64,000 nt of DNA from Gloeobacter morelensis MG652769 (GTDB lineage Bacteria > Cyanobacteriota > Cyanobacteriia > Gloeobacterales > Gloeobacteraceae): the NCBI RefSeq assembly GCF_021018745.1, contig NZ_CP063845.1:2418001-2482000 (forward strand). Reading direction: 5' to 3'. The position numbers and the translations under genes were made by a program. Positions 46,163 through 55,242 of this stretch are shown one piece after another. Numbering within the stretch: the stretch's first letter is position 1; every line of letters starts with the position of its first letter. The notes beneath the pieces were generated by a model, which worked only from the letters and a program-made list of their open reading frames with translations, had not been told where the DNA came from and did no database searches.

Positions 46163-46723
46163 ATGGATGTCCTCTGTTTTGAGTTGATCAACAGCGAGCG
46201 GCACGACCACTGCGGCAGCGGGCGCAGCGAGGATCGGCTGAGCGATCCCGACTGGCTGGTGCGCTTTCTCAACCGCTGGGGCCTCGCAGCGGTCGAAGCT
46301 CCCGACGGCGGCGAACTGGAGTCGCTGGTACAGTTGAGACATCTGCTGCGGCGGATTGTCGATGCGGTTGCGGCGGGAGAGCCGCCGGCCGACGCCGACG
46401 CCGATGCCCTCAATAGGGTGTTGCAGGCAGCCCCCACCAGCCGCCGGCTCGTCTGTTGCGGGAAGGAGGGCTACCGACTGCAGTTGACACCTGTCCGCCA
46501 GGATTGGCCCTGGGTCCTCGCCGAAATCGCCGCGTCATTTGCTGAACTGCTGGGCACAGGCGACCTGCGACGCATCAAGATTTGCGAGAATCCCGATTGT
46601 CGCTGGGTCTTCTTCGACGAGAGCAAGTGTTGCGGCAAGCGCTGGTGTGATGACGGTTGCGCCAATTTGATGAAGGTGCGCCGTTTTCGCAAACGTCAGC
46701 GCGCCGAAGAGGCGGGCGCTTAA
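46163..46723 (+). CDS. CGNR zinc-finger (ABATE-domain) protein
   Basis: 186 residues. The N-terminal helical stress-sensing region (ABATE type) is followed by a C-terminal zinc finger, CENPDCRWVFFDESK, then KRWCDDGCANLMKVRRFRKR, in which CGNR is replaced by DDGCAN. Such proteins are putative transcription regulators. It overlaps the opposing HerA-like gene by 4 nt at its 3' end. Targets are unknown. Confidence 0.85.
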   Translation: MDVLCFELINSERHDHCGSGRSEDRLSDPDWLVRFLNRWGLAAVEAPDGGELESLVQLRHLLRRIVDAVAAGEPPADADADALNRVLQAAPTSRRLVCCGKEGYRLQLTPVRQDWPWVLAEIAASFAELLGTGDLRRIKICENPDCRWVFFDESKCCGKRWCDDGCANLMKVRRFRKRQRAEEAGA

Positions 46724-48393
46724 AACCCCAGATCTTGATTGGCCAGTTCCGCTTCCCGAAACAGCTCCTCATCGCCCATCTCAGCCGGGTCTGGAGAACC
46801 GACTTCTTTATAAAATTGCTCGTCGTAGCTGCGGGTGCGCACCACCACCGGCATCGGCACGGCGTAGCCAAGCACAAGGGCCTGCTGCTTCGGGTCGAGT
46901 TGGGCGAGCACCGTGCGCAAGGTCTGGCCGCCGGAGACACCGGTGAAGACCGCGTCGATGTCCTTGTCGTCATTCAATAGAGCGGTGATCCGGGTACCCA
47001 ACTGGCTCATCACCTCGTTGTCGATGCCTGAAGGGCGCTGATCGACCACCAGTAGCGTCACGAAGTACTTGCGCATCTCGCGGGCGATTGTTCCGAAGAT
47101 CGTCTGGCGGGCGGTCTTGGGGTCCAAAAATTTGTGGGCTTCCTCGATGGTGATGATGAGCTGGCGCGGCTTGTCGGTGGGCTTTTTGGTCTGCAAATAA
47201 AGTTCGGCCTTGCGCACATAAGCTTCGTGGATGCGGCGGGTGAGGATATTGGCGGCGAGCATGTAACTGAGCAGTGACCCTTGCGAACCAAATTCGATGA
47301 CGACGTTCTTGCCCGCCGCGAGGTGATCGAGAATTTCGCCAATATAGTTGGCCGGACACACCGGCTTGATATAGCGCAGGTCCTGCAACCTGAGCAGCTT
47401 GCGCTGCAGAGCAATTGTCGAGCCGTAGTGCGCTCCTTTCGATTCGCACAATTCCTGCAACTCGCCGCCGCTCATCGACAGCAGCGCACCGATCCAGCTG
47501 CGCTGGAACTCGTGGCGAAGAATATTGGCGTTCTCGATGCTCGCCTCCGAAAGGTTCAGCTCCCCTCGGATGAGCGAGAGATCTTCGACTTCGATCTGAT
47601 CGTAGGAAATAAACAATTCCCGCGCGTCGCGCACGCCGCGCCTGCGGGTGGAATCCGGATCGAGGGTGTACATTTGCACGTGGCCCGGAAACAGCTGGCG
47701 CAAGCCCTTGACGGTGGAAGCTTCCTTTCCTTCCTTGGCTGCTTCCCAGCCGTATTCCGAGTGCATGTCGAAGATCAAATTGACGGCGGCGTTTTTCTTG
47801 ATCACCCCAGAAAGAATCAGACGGGTCAGAAACGATTTGCCGGTGCCCGATTTGCCAAAGATGCCGTTGGAGCGCTCGACAAAGCGCTCGAGATCAAGAC
47901 AGACCGGCACGTCCATGTCGAGGGGCATCCCGACGTAAAAGTTTTTCTTGTCGGGGTTTTCCTCGGAGCCGAAGACCATCTGAAAATCGTAGGAAGTCGC
48001 CTCGTGCACCTGCGAGAAGTGCGAAGGGATCGTCTTGACCGGCCGCAGTTCCGATTGGCCGTTCACGGTCTCAAACATCAGCATCGGCGTGAGCTGCACG
48101 GTGCCGAAGGTACTGGTTCCTGAGAGCACCTCGAAGAGAAAATCGTCCTCCGGGGCCGGGGGGTTCATCAGAATCTTGGGGCTCGCGGTGCCCAGGGTAA
48201 CGTCGGTGAGCATCGAGAAAAAGCGCGTCCGCCGCCCGTAGACGACGCAGAACTTGCCCACGCGCATCTCTTCGACCGAAACTTCCGGGCTGAGCCGGAC
48301 TTCGAGCCCTTCACTGAGCGATCCCTGTACAACAGTGCCGATCGGCTTGGCCGCCCCCGGCTGCGGAAACTGATTGGGAAAGCGTTCCTGCAT
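46720..48393 (-). CDS. HerA/VirB4-like DUF87 ATPase
   Basis: 557 residues from ATG 48393. A small beta-barrel-like (HAS) N-terminal region (about 20-130) precedes the RecA-like ATPase. Walker A is GIFGKSGTGKSFLTRLI and Walker B is IITIEEAHKFLDP. IFDMHSEYGW and VDQRPSGIDNEVMSQL are typical of HerA translocases. No nurA-like nuclease lies beside it, so a role in DNA end processing is not supported by context. Cyanobacteria often carry such solitary HerA-like genes. Confidence 0.87.
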   Translation of the reverse strand: MQERFPNQFPQPGAAKPIGTVVQGSLSEGLEVRLSPEVSVEEMRVGKFCVVYGRRTRFFSMLTDVTLGTASPKILMNPPAPEDDFLFEVLSGTSTFGTVQLTPMLMFETVNGQSELRPVKTIPSHFSQVHEATSYDFQMVFGSEENPDKKNFYVGMPLDMDVPVCLDLERFVERSNGIFGKSGTGKSFLTRLILSGVIKKNAAVNLIFDMHSEYGWEAAKEGKEASTVKGLRQLFPGHVQMYTLDPDSTRRRGVRDARELFISYDQIEVEDLSLIRGELNLSEASIENANILRHEFQRSWIGALLSMSGGELQELCESKGAHYGSTIALQRKLLRLQDLRYIKPVCPANYIGEILDHLAAGKNVVIEFGSQGSLLSYMLAANILTRRIHEAYVRKAELYLQTKKPTDKPRQLIITIEEAHKFLDPKTARQTIFGTIAREMRKYFVTLLVVDQRPSGIDNEVMSQLGTRITALLNDDKDIDAVFTGVSGGQTLRTVLAQLDPKQQALVLGYAVPMPVVVRTRSYDEQFYKEVGSPDPAEMGDEELFREAELANQDLGF

Positions 48394-48459
48394 GGCCACC
48401 TGCTCACGTTCCGCTAATTGTAGCGTGCTCGGGCAAATTGGCACTACAGGAAGGGGGTT

Positions 48460-49149
48460 CTAACGCACCAGCCCGGCGCGCAGCGCGGTCACCGCCGCCT
48501 GGGTGCGGTCGTCGGCGCACAGCTTGCTGAGGATATTGCGCACGTGGGTCTTGACGGTGCCCACGGTGATGTAGAGCTGGTCGGCAATATCCTGATTGGA
48601 GCGGCCCTCGACAATCAGCTGCAGCACCTCCAGTTCGCGCTCAGTCAGGGGCGAGGCTTCGAGGATCTGGGTGAACTCGGGTTCGGCGGCGTTGATCTGC
48701 ACGGTACTGGTTCCAGCGGCGGGCTGGCTGCCGATCTGCCCCAGCACCGTGCGGGCGATGGACGGATCGATCCAGGAGTGGCCCTCGCGGGTGGTCTGCA
48801 AAGCCGCGAACAGGTCCGCCGAGCCGATGTCCTTCATGCAGTACGAATCGGCCCCGGCGGCAAAGGCGGCAAGCACCGTCTGGTCGTTGTCGCGCAGGGT
48901 GAGAATCAGCACCCGCACCTCGGGGTCTTCGGCTTTGAGGCGGCGGGTCACCTCGATACCGTCGATATCCGGTAGGCCAATATCAACGATGGCGATGTCG
49001 GGCTTTTCTTTGTAGATGAGCTTCAATCCGTCTTGGCCGTTCGCCGCCTCGCCCACCACCTGTACGCTGTCGTGCTGCTGAAGCGTCATGCGCATCCCGG
49101 CGCGGGTGAGGTCGTGATCTTCTACCAGAACTACGCGGATCGCAGACAT
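48460..49149 (-). CDS. NarL/FixJ-type response regulator
   Basis: 229 residues from ATG 49149. The receiver has acidic pocket VEDHD and phosphoacceptor Asp56 in IAIVDIGLPD. A linker rich in Gln/Ser/Thr leads to a LuxR-type HTH (SPLTERELEVLQLIVEGRSNQDIADQL and VGTVKTHVRNILSKL). It is a DNA-binding two-component regulator without an adjacent kinase. The receiver-HTH layout resembles the NblR/RpaB-unrelated NarL set of cyanobacteria. Targets are unknown. Confidence 0.93.
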   Translation of the reverse strand: MSAIRVVLVEDHDLTRAGMRMTLQQHDSVQVVGEAANGQDGLKLIYKEKPDIAIVDIGLPDIDGIEVTRRLKAEDPEVRVLILTLRDNDQTVLAAFAAGADSYCMKDIGSADLFAALQTTREGHSWIDPSIARTVLGQIGSQPAAGTSTVQINAAEPEFTQILEASPLTERELEVLQLIVEGRSNQDIADQLYITVGTVKTHVRNILSKLCADDRTQAAVTALRAGLVR

Positions 49150-49426
49150 GTGAGGCCTTGTCTCCGGGTGTATGCGACTCATCATAGAACCAGGCACTAA
49201 CAGCGGCCACTTGTCTGAAGAGATATGTCGCTGGGTACGGTTTCGGTTCGCTCATGGTACGGGCACAGGTGGCTCGCGCACCTATCTCCTCCCCAGTTCG
49301 CTCGATAAAAAGACGGGCGACACCCCAAGCGCGCAAAACAATCTATATATTTCTTATTTGACTCCTTAAAAAAATAGCCCGAGACGGTAGATTCGGAAGG
49401 CAATTTGTGGGGTGAGGCACCTTAGC

Positions 49427-49990
49427 TTAGAGAAATAGTTGAGCCACGGAGGTGCTGAATCCCGGCAGTAGGGGTGAGGTGAGGGTATCGCTTCCAAGAA
49501 GAGTGGCGGCGAGTTGAAGTTGGGCGTCTGTTCGGCGATAAATTTCCAGGGTTTTCAGTTGCCAATTGACAATCCAGTACTCCTGAACCCCGTGTAGGGA
49601 GTAAAGTTTCAGTTTGACTTCTTTGTCCCGCTGTTCGTTGAGTTCGCCGGGAGAGAGGATTTCGACCATCAGTTCAGGGGCGACGGTTAGATGTCCTGCC
49701 CCATCGATGCCGTCGGCGAGGCGCTCTCGGCCAATCCAAGCGACATCAGGTATCACTGCATCGGTCGGGGAGAAAATCACTCCTGGCGCCTGGAAAGCGC
49801 TCCCCAAACCAGTCACCTCTGACCAGGTCTCCAGGCGAACGTGCAGTTTGCCCGCTGCGGCCTGATGGCGAATATGGGGGGCGCGGGTCACCAACAGTTC
49901 TCCATCGATGATTTCGTAGCGTTTCCAACCGCCATCGTCGGGCATGGCGCCCAGATCTCGGGTTGTCCAGCGAAGGGAGTTGGGGACCAT
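49427..49990 (-). CDS. Uma2-family putative endonuclease (DUF820)
   Basis: 187 residues. The restriction-endonuclease-like Uma2 fold has YEIIDGELLVTRAP, AVIPDVAWIGRERL (active-site Asp), LMVEILSPGE (Glu) and KLKLYSLHGVQEYWIVN, with a Lys before the Tyr. Hundreds of such genes occur in cyanobacteria, and their role is unknown; a nuclease function is inferred from fold only. About 280 nt upstream and 180 nt downstream are gene-free. Confidence 0.85.
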   Translation of the reverse strand: MVPNSLRWTTRDLGAMPDDGGWKRYEIIDGELLVTRAPHIRHQAAAGKLHVRLETWSEVTGLGSAFQAPGVIFSPTDAVIPDVAWIGRERLADGIDGAGHLTVAPELMVEILSPGELNEQRDKEVKLKLYSLHGVQEYWIVNWQLKTLEIYRRTDAQLQLAATLLGSDTLTSPLLPGFSTSVAQLFL

Positions 49991-50151
49991 CGGGATGACC
50001 GTTGTACTTGGTTTTCAGTGTAGTCGACAGCAAGGGAGGGTCAGTTCTCACCTGAAACTAGACCCACCCGGGGATAGGCATGATTTTTTCCGGCTGCGGT
50101 TGTGAGCAGCGCCCATGGATGTCCGTTGCAAAACATCAAAATCGGACGGCA

Positions 50152-50174
50152 AAGCCCTGCAACTTGCAGGGCTT
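50152..50174 (-). other. perfect 11-bp palindrome at the chlM stop codon
   Basis: AAGCCCTGCAA faces TTGCAGGGCTT across one base, at the end of chlM. It can form a strong hairpin, but no T-run follows on either strand. A stability or processing element is more likely than an intrinsic terminator. Confidence 0.5.
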
Positions 50175-50868
50175 ATGCCACCCCTGCAGACGCGGGGCGC
50201 GCCGTCATCACCAGGCGGGCAAAGTAAAACTTATCGTCGATGGCCGCCCGCCTGAGGATCTTCCAGCCCAACCGTGTCAGGATCGCCTCGATGTCCTCGC
50301 TGCGGTGCTGGTAGGCGCGGGTGGTCTTGTTCGCCCCCGGAAAAAATTCGCCGACTTTTTTGAGGGCAGCAAACAGCAAGGTTTTGGGGGCGTAGGTGAG
50401 GATGAGGTGCTCGCCCGCCCGGTTGCTCAGGTGGGCGAGCATTTTCTCCACCTGGTCAAGGGGATAGTGGATGAGTACGTCCAGACAGACGACGGTGTCG
50501 TAGCGGCCGTCGATCTGCTCTAGTTCGAGCACTTCGAAGCGGGGATTGTCGCTGTCGGGAAGCCGCGACTTTTGCCTGCGGCGCGCTTCGAGGATCATCT
50601 TCTCGGAGATATCGGTGGCAAATACCCGGGCACCGCGCTCGGCCAACGGAAAGCTGAGGCTGCCCAATCCGCAGCCCGCATCGCAGATCGATTGGTCACG
50701 CACATCGCCCAGCCATTCGAGTACGCGCTCGCAAGTGCGCTGGTGGCCGACACGGATCGAATGCTGGATGCGGTTGACCGCCTCGTCTCCGTAGATGCGC
50801 CGCCAGCGCTCAAAACCGGTGTTGTTGAAATAGTCGCGAACAATCAGCTTGTCATTCATAGGACTCAT
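50173..50868 (-). CDS. chlM: Mg-protoporphyrin IX methyltransferase
   Basis: 231 residues from ATG 50868, which overlaps the mreD stop by 4 nt (ATGA); ATG 50859 is an alternative. Typical ChlM blocks are KLIVRDYFNNTGFERWRRIYG and SICDAGCGLGSLSFPLAE (SAM-binding motif I). ATDISEKMILEARRRQ and VVCLDVLIHYP follow. It methylates Mg-protoporphyrin IX in chlorophyll synthesis, using S-adenosylmethionine. Its overlap with the cell-shape gene mreD is unusual and suggests cotranscription. Confidence 0.94.
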   Translation of the reverse strand: MSPMNDKLIVRDYFNNTGFERWRRIYGDEAVNRIQHSIRVGHQRTCERVLEWLGDVRDQSICDAGCGLGSLSFPLAERGARVFATDISEKMILEARRRQKSRLPDSDNPRFEVLELEQIDGRYDTVVCLDVLIHYPLDQVEKMLAHLSNRAGEHLILTYAPKTLLFAALKKVGEFFPGANKTTRAYQHRSEDIEAILTRLGWKILRRAAIDDKFYFARLVMTARPASAGVA

Positions 50869-51389
50869 TTTAAAGGAGCCGGCTCGCGCCACCACCAGCG
50901 TAGAGGCATGTAGACGATCGGCGCCCACAGGCTGCTGATCAAGGCCGAACCGAGGGCCACCGACTGGTGGTGCGACCAGATTTCCGCCAGGGGCAGCACG
51001 CCCATCAGCGAATACTGCACCGCGATGCAGGTCTCGGAGAGCACGGCCATCGCGAAGGTAATCAGGGCCACCGAGATAAAGTCCTCCTGGATGAAGCGCT
51101 GCTTTTCGAGGCGGGCGGTGAGCACCGCAGCAAGGGCGAGGCCCAGGGCGTGGGTGGGACGGGCGATGGTCAGGCCGTCTTGCGCCCAGCCCATGGCCAG
51201 CCCCGCGATCCCCGCCGGCAGGGGTGCCCGGCGGATACTGAAACAGATGACCCAGATGAGCGGCCAATCGACGCCGATGCCCGCGATCGCCCACCCCGGC
51301 ACCGGCGCAAACAGCGCCAGCAGCGCGCAGACAGCCGAGACCAGGGTGCCGATCGCGCTAATACATTGGCGGAGCAGAGAGGGTTGCAT
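50865..51389 (-). CDS. mreD: MreD-like rod-shape membrane protein
   Basis: 174 residues from ATG 51389, favoured by GGAG 9 nt upstream; ATG 51404 would give a longer overlap with mreC. About five membrane spans are seen (VSAVCALLALFAPVPGWAIAG and VALITFAMAVLSETCIAV among them). The sequence is weakly conserved, as usual for MreD, and the identification rests on position after mreC and topology. It is part of the MreBCD elongasome that guides sidewall synthesis. It overlaps mreC by 32 nt and chlM by 4 nt. Confidence 0.8.
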   Translation of the reverse strand: MQPSLLRQCISAIGTLVSAVCALLALFAPVPGWAIAGIGVDWPLIWVICFSIRRAPLPAGIAGLAMGWAQDGLTIARPTHALGLALAAVLTARLEKQRFIQEDFISVALITFAMAVLSETCIAVQYSLMGVLPLAEIWSHHQSVALGSALISSLWAPIVYMPLRWWWREPAPLK

Positions 51390-52590
51390 CGGCGGGAGCT
51401 CCATTGCGATTTTCGGGGCTGACGGCGCCTTCGCCCGCGGGGGCACTGGCAGGCGGAGCGGGCGCCTCGGCAGGGATCGACTCGGGAGTGGTCGAAGGGT
51501 CGGGCGCTTCGGGGGGACGGGGAACAGCCGACTTCGGGGTACCGCCCGGTGCAATGTCCGTATCGGGGGTCGAAAGGCGCGGGCTGGCCGCCGGTTTGAG
51601 CGGGAAGGTTGGCGGGGTTTGTCCCTCCGATTCGGGCGCGAGCGAGGGCTTGAGTTTGGGAACGAGGGGTGTGCTTGCGGGCGGCACCGCCGCTTTGGGT
51701 TTGGCGATCGTCACTTCGGCGGGGGCGCTGGGGGTGGGGGGTGCCGGCTTTACGGTCGTTGCCCCGGTGGGCGCGCTGGCCGCGGGTTGGGGAGAAACCG
51801 GCTCAGCAACCGGGGGGGGTGGAGGGGGAGGGGGTGGTTCGATCTTGACGGCGGGCTCGCCGGGGTAGATCTTGACCCATTCGAGGCGGCCAATCGGGGC
51901 AAGAAAGGCGATCTTGACGCGGGGTACGGCCTGGTTCTTGTCGAGGCCCACCACCCGGCCCACCGGCAGACCGGCGGGAAAGCGCGAACTGAGGCCGCTG
52001 GTGACGATCAGTTCGCCGGGTTTGAGCGGTTGCTGCTCAAAAAATTCGACCGTCGCCTGCTCGCGCCGCCGCCCCTGCAGAATACCCATCAGCCGTGGGC
52101 GCACCGCCATTACCCCGACTTGCGATCCGGGATCCGACAGCAGCAGCACGCGGCTGGTGCGCGCCGAGACCTCGCTGACCTGGCCGACCACCGCACCGCC
52201 GTCGCTGAGCACGGAGGAACCCACCTTCACGCCGTCCTCGCCGCCGCGGTTGACGACCATGCCCTGCCACCAGTGGTCGGCACTGCGGCCGATCACCTGG
52301 GCAGTGATCGTCTTGAGGTCGAGCTCCTCCTCCAGTTCAAGCAGACTGCGCAGTTCCCGGTTTTCGTAGTAGAGCGCCTCCAGGCGTCCCTGCAGCTGGC
52401 TTGCGCGATCGTCCTGCTTTTGAGTGGGGGTCGGACCGGCGTAGACAAAAGGCGAAGCGGCCAGGCCAAATAGATCCGCGATGAGCGCGCCGCCCGACTG
52501 GCGCATCCACCAGCCCAAACCCAAGGCCAGCACCGCCGCCGCCGCGACCAGTCCAAACCGTAGCCACCACCGCCTGAGCCGCTCAACCAC
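51358..52590 (-). CDS. mreC: MreC with long proline-rich C-terminal tail
   Basis: 410 residues from GTG 52590. One N-terminal membrane span (FGLVAAAAVLALGLGWWM) precedes a coiled coil (about 60-95, LQGRLEALYYENRELRSLLE) and the MreC beta-barrel region (VIGRSADHWWQGMVVNRGG, VLSDGGAVVGQVSEV, GELIVTSGLSSRFPAGLPVG). From about residue 250 a run of nine prolines opens a Pro/Ala/Thr-rich tail of about 160 residues to the end. MreC is usually about 280-330 residues, so this extension is unusual. It probably reaches through the periplasm. Confidence 0.92.
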   Translation of the reverse strand: MVERLRRWWLRFGLVAAAAVLALGLGWWMRQSGGALIADLFGLAASPFVYAGPTPTQKQDDRASQLQGRLEALYYENRELRSLLELEEELDLKTITAQVIGRSADHWWQGMVVNRGGEDGVKVGSSVLSDGGAVVGQVSEVSARTSRVLLLSDPGSQVGVMAVRPRLMGILQGRRREQATVEFFEQQPLKPGELIVTSGLSSRFPAGLPVGRVVGLDKNQAVPRVKIAFLAPIGRLEWVKIYPGEPAVKIEPPPPPPPPPVAEPVSPQPAASAPTGATTVKPAPPTPSAPAEVTIAKPKAAVPPASTPLVPKLKPSLAPESEGQTPPTFPLKPAASPRLSTPDTDIAPGGTPKSAVPRPPEAPDPSTTPESIPAEAPAPPASAPAGEGAVSPENRNGAPADATLSAPPMY

Positions 52591-52602
52591 CGCTCCACCC
52601 CT

Positions 52603-53649
52603 CTATCGATCGCTCAGCCGCTTGATGCTGCCGCCCAGCACCCGCTCCAAACGCTGGAAGTCTTCGAGTACCCGGCCGATGCCAAGGGCCACACAACCGA
52701 GCGGCTCTTCGGCAACATGCACCGCCACCCCCGTTTCATCGGAAATCAAATCGTCCAGACCGCGCAGCAGGGCTCCGCCCCCCGCCAGTACGATGCCGCG
52801 ATCGGCAATGTCGGCGGCCAATTCCGGCGGCGTGCGCTCCAGGGTGCGCTTGACTGCCTCCACAATCGCCGAGAGCGGTTCGTGCATACTTTCACGGATC
52901 TCCGCCGCCCGGACCACTACGGTCCGCGGTAACCCCGACAACAGATGCAGGCCACGCACCTCCATTTTGCCGGCCGCCTCTCCGCGCTGGGGATAGGCTG
53001 TGCCCAACTGCATCTTGATCCCCTCGGCGGTGCGCTCACCGATGACCAGGTTGTGCACTTTCTTGAGATAGGTGCCGATAGATTCGGTGAGTTCGTCGCC
53101 CGCGACGCGCACCGACTCGGAGAGCACCGTGCCTTTGAGGGCGAGGACCGCCACCTCGGTCGTACCGCCACCGATATCGACAATCATCGTGCCGGTCGGT
53201 TCACTCACCGGCAGACCGGCGCCGATGGCCGCCGCCACCGGCTCGTCCACCAGGCGCACCTCCCGCGCTCCCGCCCGGATCGCCGCCTCCATCACCGCCC
53301 GTCGCTCGATGCTGGTCACCCCGCTTGGAATCCCGATCACAATCAGCGGGGAGACGAGGTACTGCCCATTGTGCACGCGCTGGATAAAGTGCTTGAGCAT
53401 CATCTCGGTGACGTCGAAGTTGGCGATCACCCCGTCGCGCAAAGGCCGGATCGTCACAACGCTGCCGGGGGTGCGCCCGAGCATCTGCCGGGCGGCTTCG
53501 CCGAAGGCCAGGGCTTTGCCGGTGCGCTCGTCGAGGGCGACCACACTCGGCTCGAAGAGCACCGTGCCCCGACCGGCGACGTAGATCAGCGTATTGGCTG
53601 TACCCAGGTCGATTCCCATGTCTCGGGAAAACCGACTGAAAAGGCCCAC
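52603..53649 (-). CDS. mreB: rod-shape-determining actin homologue MreB
   Basis: 348 residues, normal length. The N-terminal amphipathic MGLFSRFSRDMGIDLGTANTL is the membrane-binding and phosphate-1 region. GIPSGVTSIERRAVMEAA, MIVDIGGGTTEVAV (phosphate 2) and IVLAGGGALLRGLDDLI (adenosine) are the actin-superfamily motifs. It polymerises under the membrane and organises MreC, MreD and RodZ. It lies 12 nt upstream of mreC. Confidence 0.98.
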   Translation of the reverse strand: MGLFSRFSRDMGIDLGTANTLIYVAGRGTVLFEPSVVALDERTGKALAFGEAARQMLGRTPGSVVTIRPLRDGVIANFDVTEMMLKHFIQRVHNGQYLVSPLIVIGIPSGVTSIERRAVMEAAIRAGAREVRLVDEPVAAAIGAGLPVSEPTGTMIVDIGGGTTEVAVLALKGTVLSESVRVAGDELTESIGTYLKKVHNLVIGERTAEGIKMQLGTAYPQRGEAAGKMEVRGLHLLSGLPRTVVVRAAEIRESMHEPLSAIVEAVKRTLERTPPELAADIADRGIVLAGGGALLRGLDDLISDETGVAVHVAEEPLGCVALGIGRVLEDFQRLERVLGGSIKRLSDR

Positions 53650-53710
53650 GCAACACCCTCACACGGATGACTCGATGGGGATCCTAACACAGAGAAGATT
53701 CGCGGTCTGT

Positions 53711-54499
53711 TCAGGGTTCCGGACGAAAGACACGCTCGACGACTTCTCCGGATTTGCCTAGCTGTCCAAGGGAGCGGTCGTTGAGGGTGATGAGCACCCC
53801 CCCGGCGTTGCCAGCCCGTACGGTAAATTGCTTTTCGGCCTGCCAGTCGCGCTTGGCCCCCACGGGCAATTCGCCTTCGAAGGCCTTGCGGCCGTCGGCA
53901 ATCACCCGCACCCAGGAGGCCTGGGTCATCGCAAGTTGCATTTGCAATCCCTTGGAAGCGGGGGCGGGCGGGCCGAAAGCACCCGCCCCCTGGGTTGCCG
54001 GTTTGGCGGACGGCTTCTGGGTTTTGCCCTGCGCAGGGTTGGCCGGTGCAGGCTGGATGGGTTTGACCGCCGAGATCACCTCGGGTTCTTGCGAGCGCTG
54101 CAGGTACGAAAATCCTGCGAGGGCCACGATCACCAGGGCTCCATAGAGCAACCAGGCGTGAAAGGGCCGCAAAGTCGGCTTATCGAGCGAGGCACTGGCC
54201 CGCTCGATGGGGGTACCGGCCGTCACCGCCTCAGCGATCGCGGCGGCGGGTTGCAGTTCTCTGAGCAGTTCTGTGCCATTTAGTTCAACGAGGTCGGAGT
54301 ATTTGCGGATAAAGGCGCGCACGTACACCGGCTCCGGCAGATGGTCAGCCTGGCCGCTTTCGATAGCCAGCAAGTAGCGCCTCGGGATGCGCGTACGCTC
54401 CGAGACGTCGTCAACCGACCAGCCGCGCTGCTGGCGGCCTTGCGCAAGCAATGAGCCCACCGATTTGAGCGAGTCGGGTTGAAAACTCTCGGTTGTCAT
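53711..54499 (-). CDS. rodZ: RodZ-like cytoskeleton/cell-shape protein
   Basis: 262 residues. The N-terminal HTH_25 (SLLAQGRQQRGWSVDDVSER, IPRRYLLAIESG and VYVRAFIRKYSDLV) precedes one membrane span (WLLYGALVIVALAGFSYL). A Pro/Lys/Ala-rich linker follows, then a C-terminal beta domain (DUF4115-like: WVRVIADGRKAFEGELPVGA, WQAEKQFTVRAGNAGGVLI). This is the RodZ order. It sits 61 nt upstream of mreB and overlaps the pseudouridine synthase by 4 nt, so it belongs to the shape operon. Confidence 0.9.
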   Translation of the reverse strand: MTTESFQPDSLKSVGSLLAQGRQQRGWSVDDVSERTRIPRRYLLAIESGQADHLPEPVYVRAFIRKYSDLVELNGTELLRELQPAAAIAEAVTAGTPIERASASLDKPTLRPFHAWLLYGALVIVALAGFSYLQRSQEPEVISAVKPIQPAPANPAQGKTQKPSAKPATQGAGAFGPPAPASKGLQMQLAMTQASWVRVIADGRKAFEGELPVGAKRDWQAEKQFTVRAGNAGGVLITLNDRSLGQLGKSGEVVERVFRPEP

Positions 54500-55242
54500 A
54501 GGTCGAAGGTTCCAGTGGCTTGCAGTAGTCGTTCGATTTGCGAAGCGGATAATCGACAGTGGGCGCCCGGGGGCAGTCCCGCCAGGGCCACAGGGCCGAT
54601 AGCCGTGCGGTGCAGCCGCTCGACCGGATGCCCCAGAAGCTCGGCCACCTTGCGGATCTGGCGGTTGCGGCCTTCGACTAGGACAACCTCCAGCTCCGTC
54701 GCCCCAGCAGACCGGCCCACGACCGTGACCGCCGCCGGCAACGTCCTTTGGCCCTCAAGCACGACGCCCGAGCGCCAGCGCCCGAGTGCTGCCGCCGTCG
54801 GCCGGCCACTCACCCAGACTCGATAGGTTTTGGGCAACTGGTGGCGCGGATGGGTCAGCCGGAAGGTGAACTCCCCATCGTTGCTGACAATCAATGCCCC
54901 CGAACTGTCGTAATCGAGACGGCCTACCGGGTGCAGACCCTGGCCCGTCCGCCATTCAGCCGGCAACAAATCGAGTACCGTCCGCCGCCCACGCGGATCA
55001 AAACAGGTCGAAAGCCAACCGACCGGCTTGTGCAAAAGGATATAGAGCAGCGGCGGCGCGCAGTGCAACGGCTTGCCGGACACTTCGATAAGATCAATTT
55101 GGGGATCGACCCGAGTGCCCAACCGATCGACGACCGCGCCGTTGACGCACACCTGACCTGAGACGATCAATGCCTCCGCTTTACGGCGGGAGGCGATACC
55201 GTGCTCAGCCAGAAGCTTTTGAAGACGGATAGCTGCTCCCAT
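54496..55242 (-). CDS. RsuA/RluB-family pseudouridine synthase
   Basis: 248 residues. The N-terminal S4 domain (IRLQKLLAEHGIASRRKAEALI) is followed by the synthase domain with catalytic Asp in HPVGRLDYDSSGALI and the family segments LLYILLHKPVGWLSTC and EGRNRQIRKVAELLGHPVERL. It modifies a specific uridine in rRNA; RluB-type (23S) is more likely than RsuA, but not certain. It overlaps the upstream gene by 38 nt and rodZ by 4 nt. Confidence 0.92.
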   Translation of the reverse strand: MGAAIRLQKLLAEHGIASRRKAEALIVSGQVCVNGAVVDRLGTRVDPQIDLIEVSGKPLHCAPPLLYILLHKPVGWLSTCFDPRGRRTVLDLLPAEWRTGQGLHPVGRLDYDSSGALIVSNDGEFTFRLTHPRHQLPKTYRVWVSGRPTAAALGRWRSGVVLEGQRTLPAAVTVVGRSAGATELEVVLVEGRNRQIRKVAELLGHPVERLHRTAIGPVALAGLPPGAHCRLSASQIERLLQATGTFDL

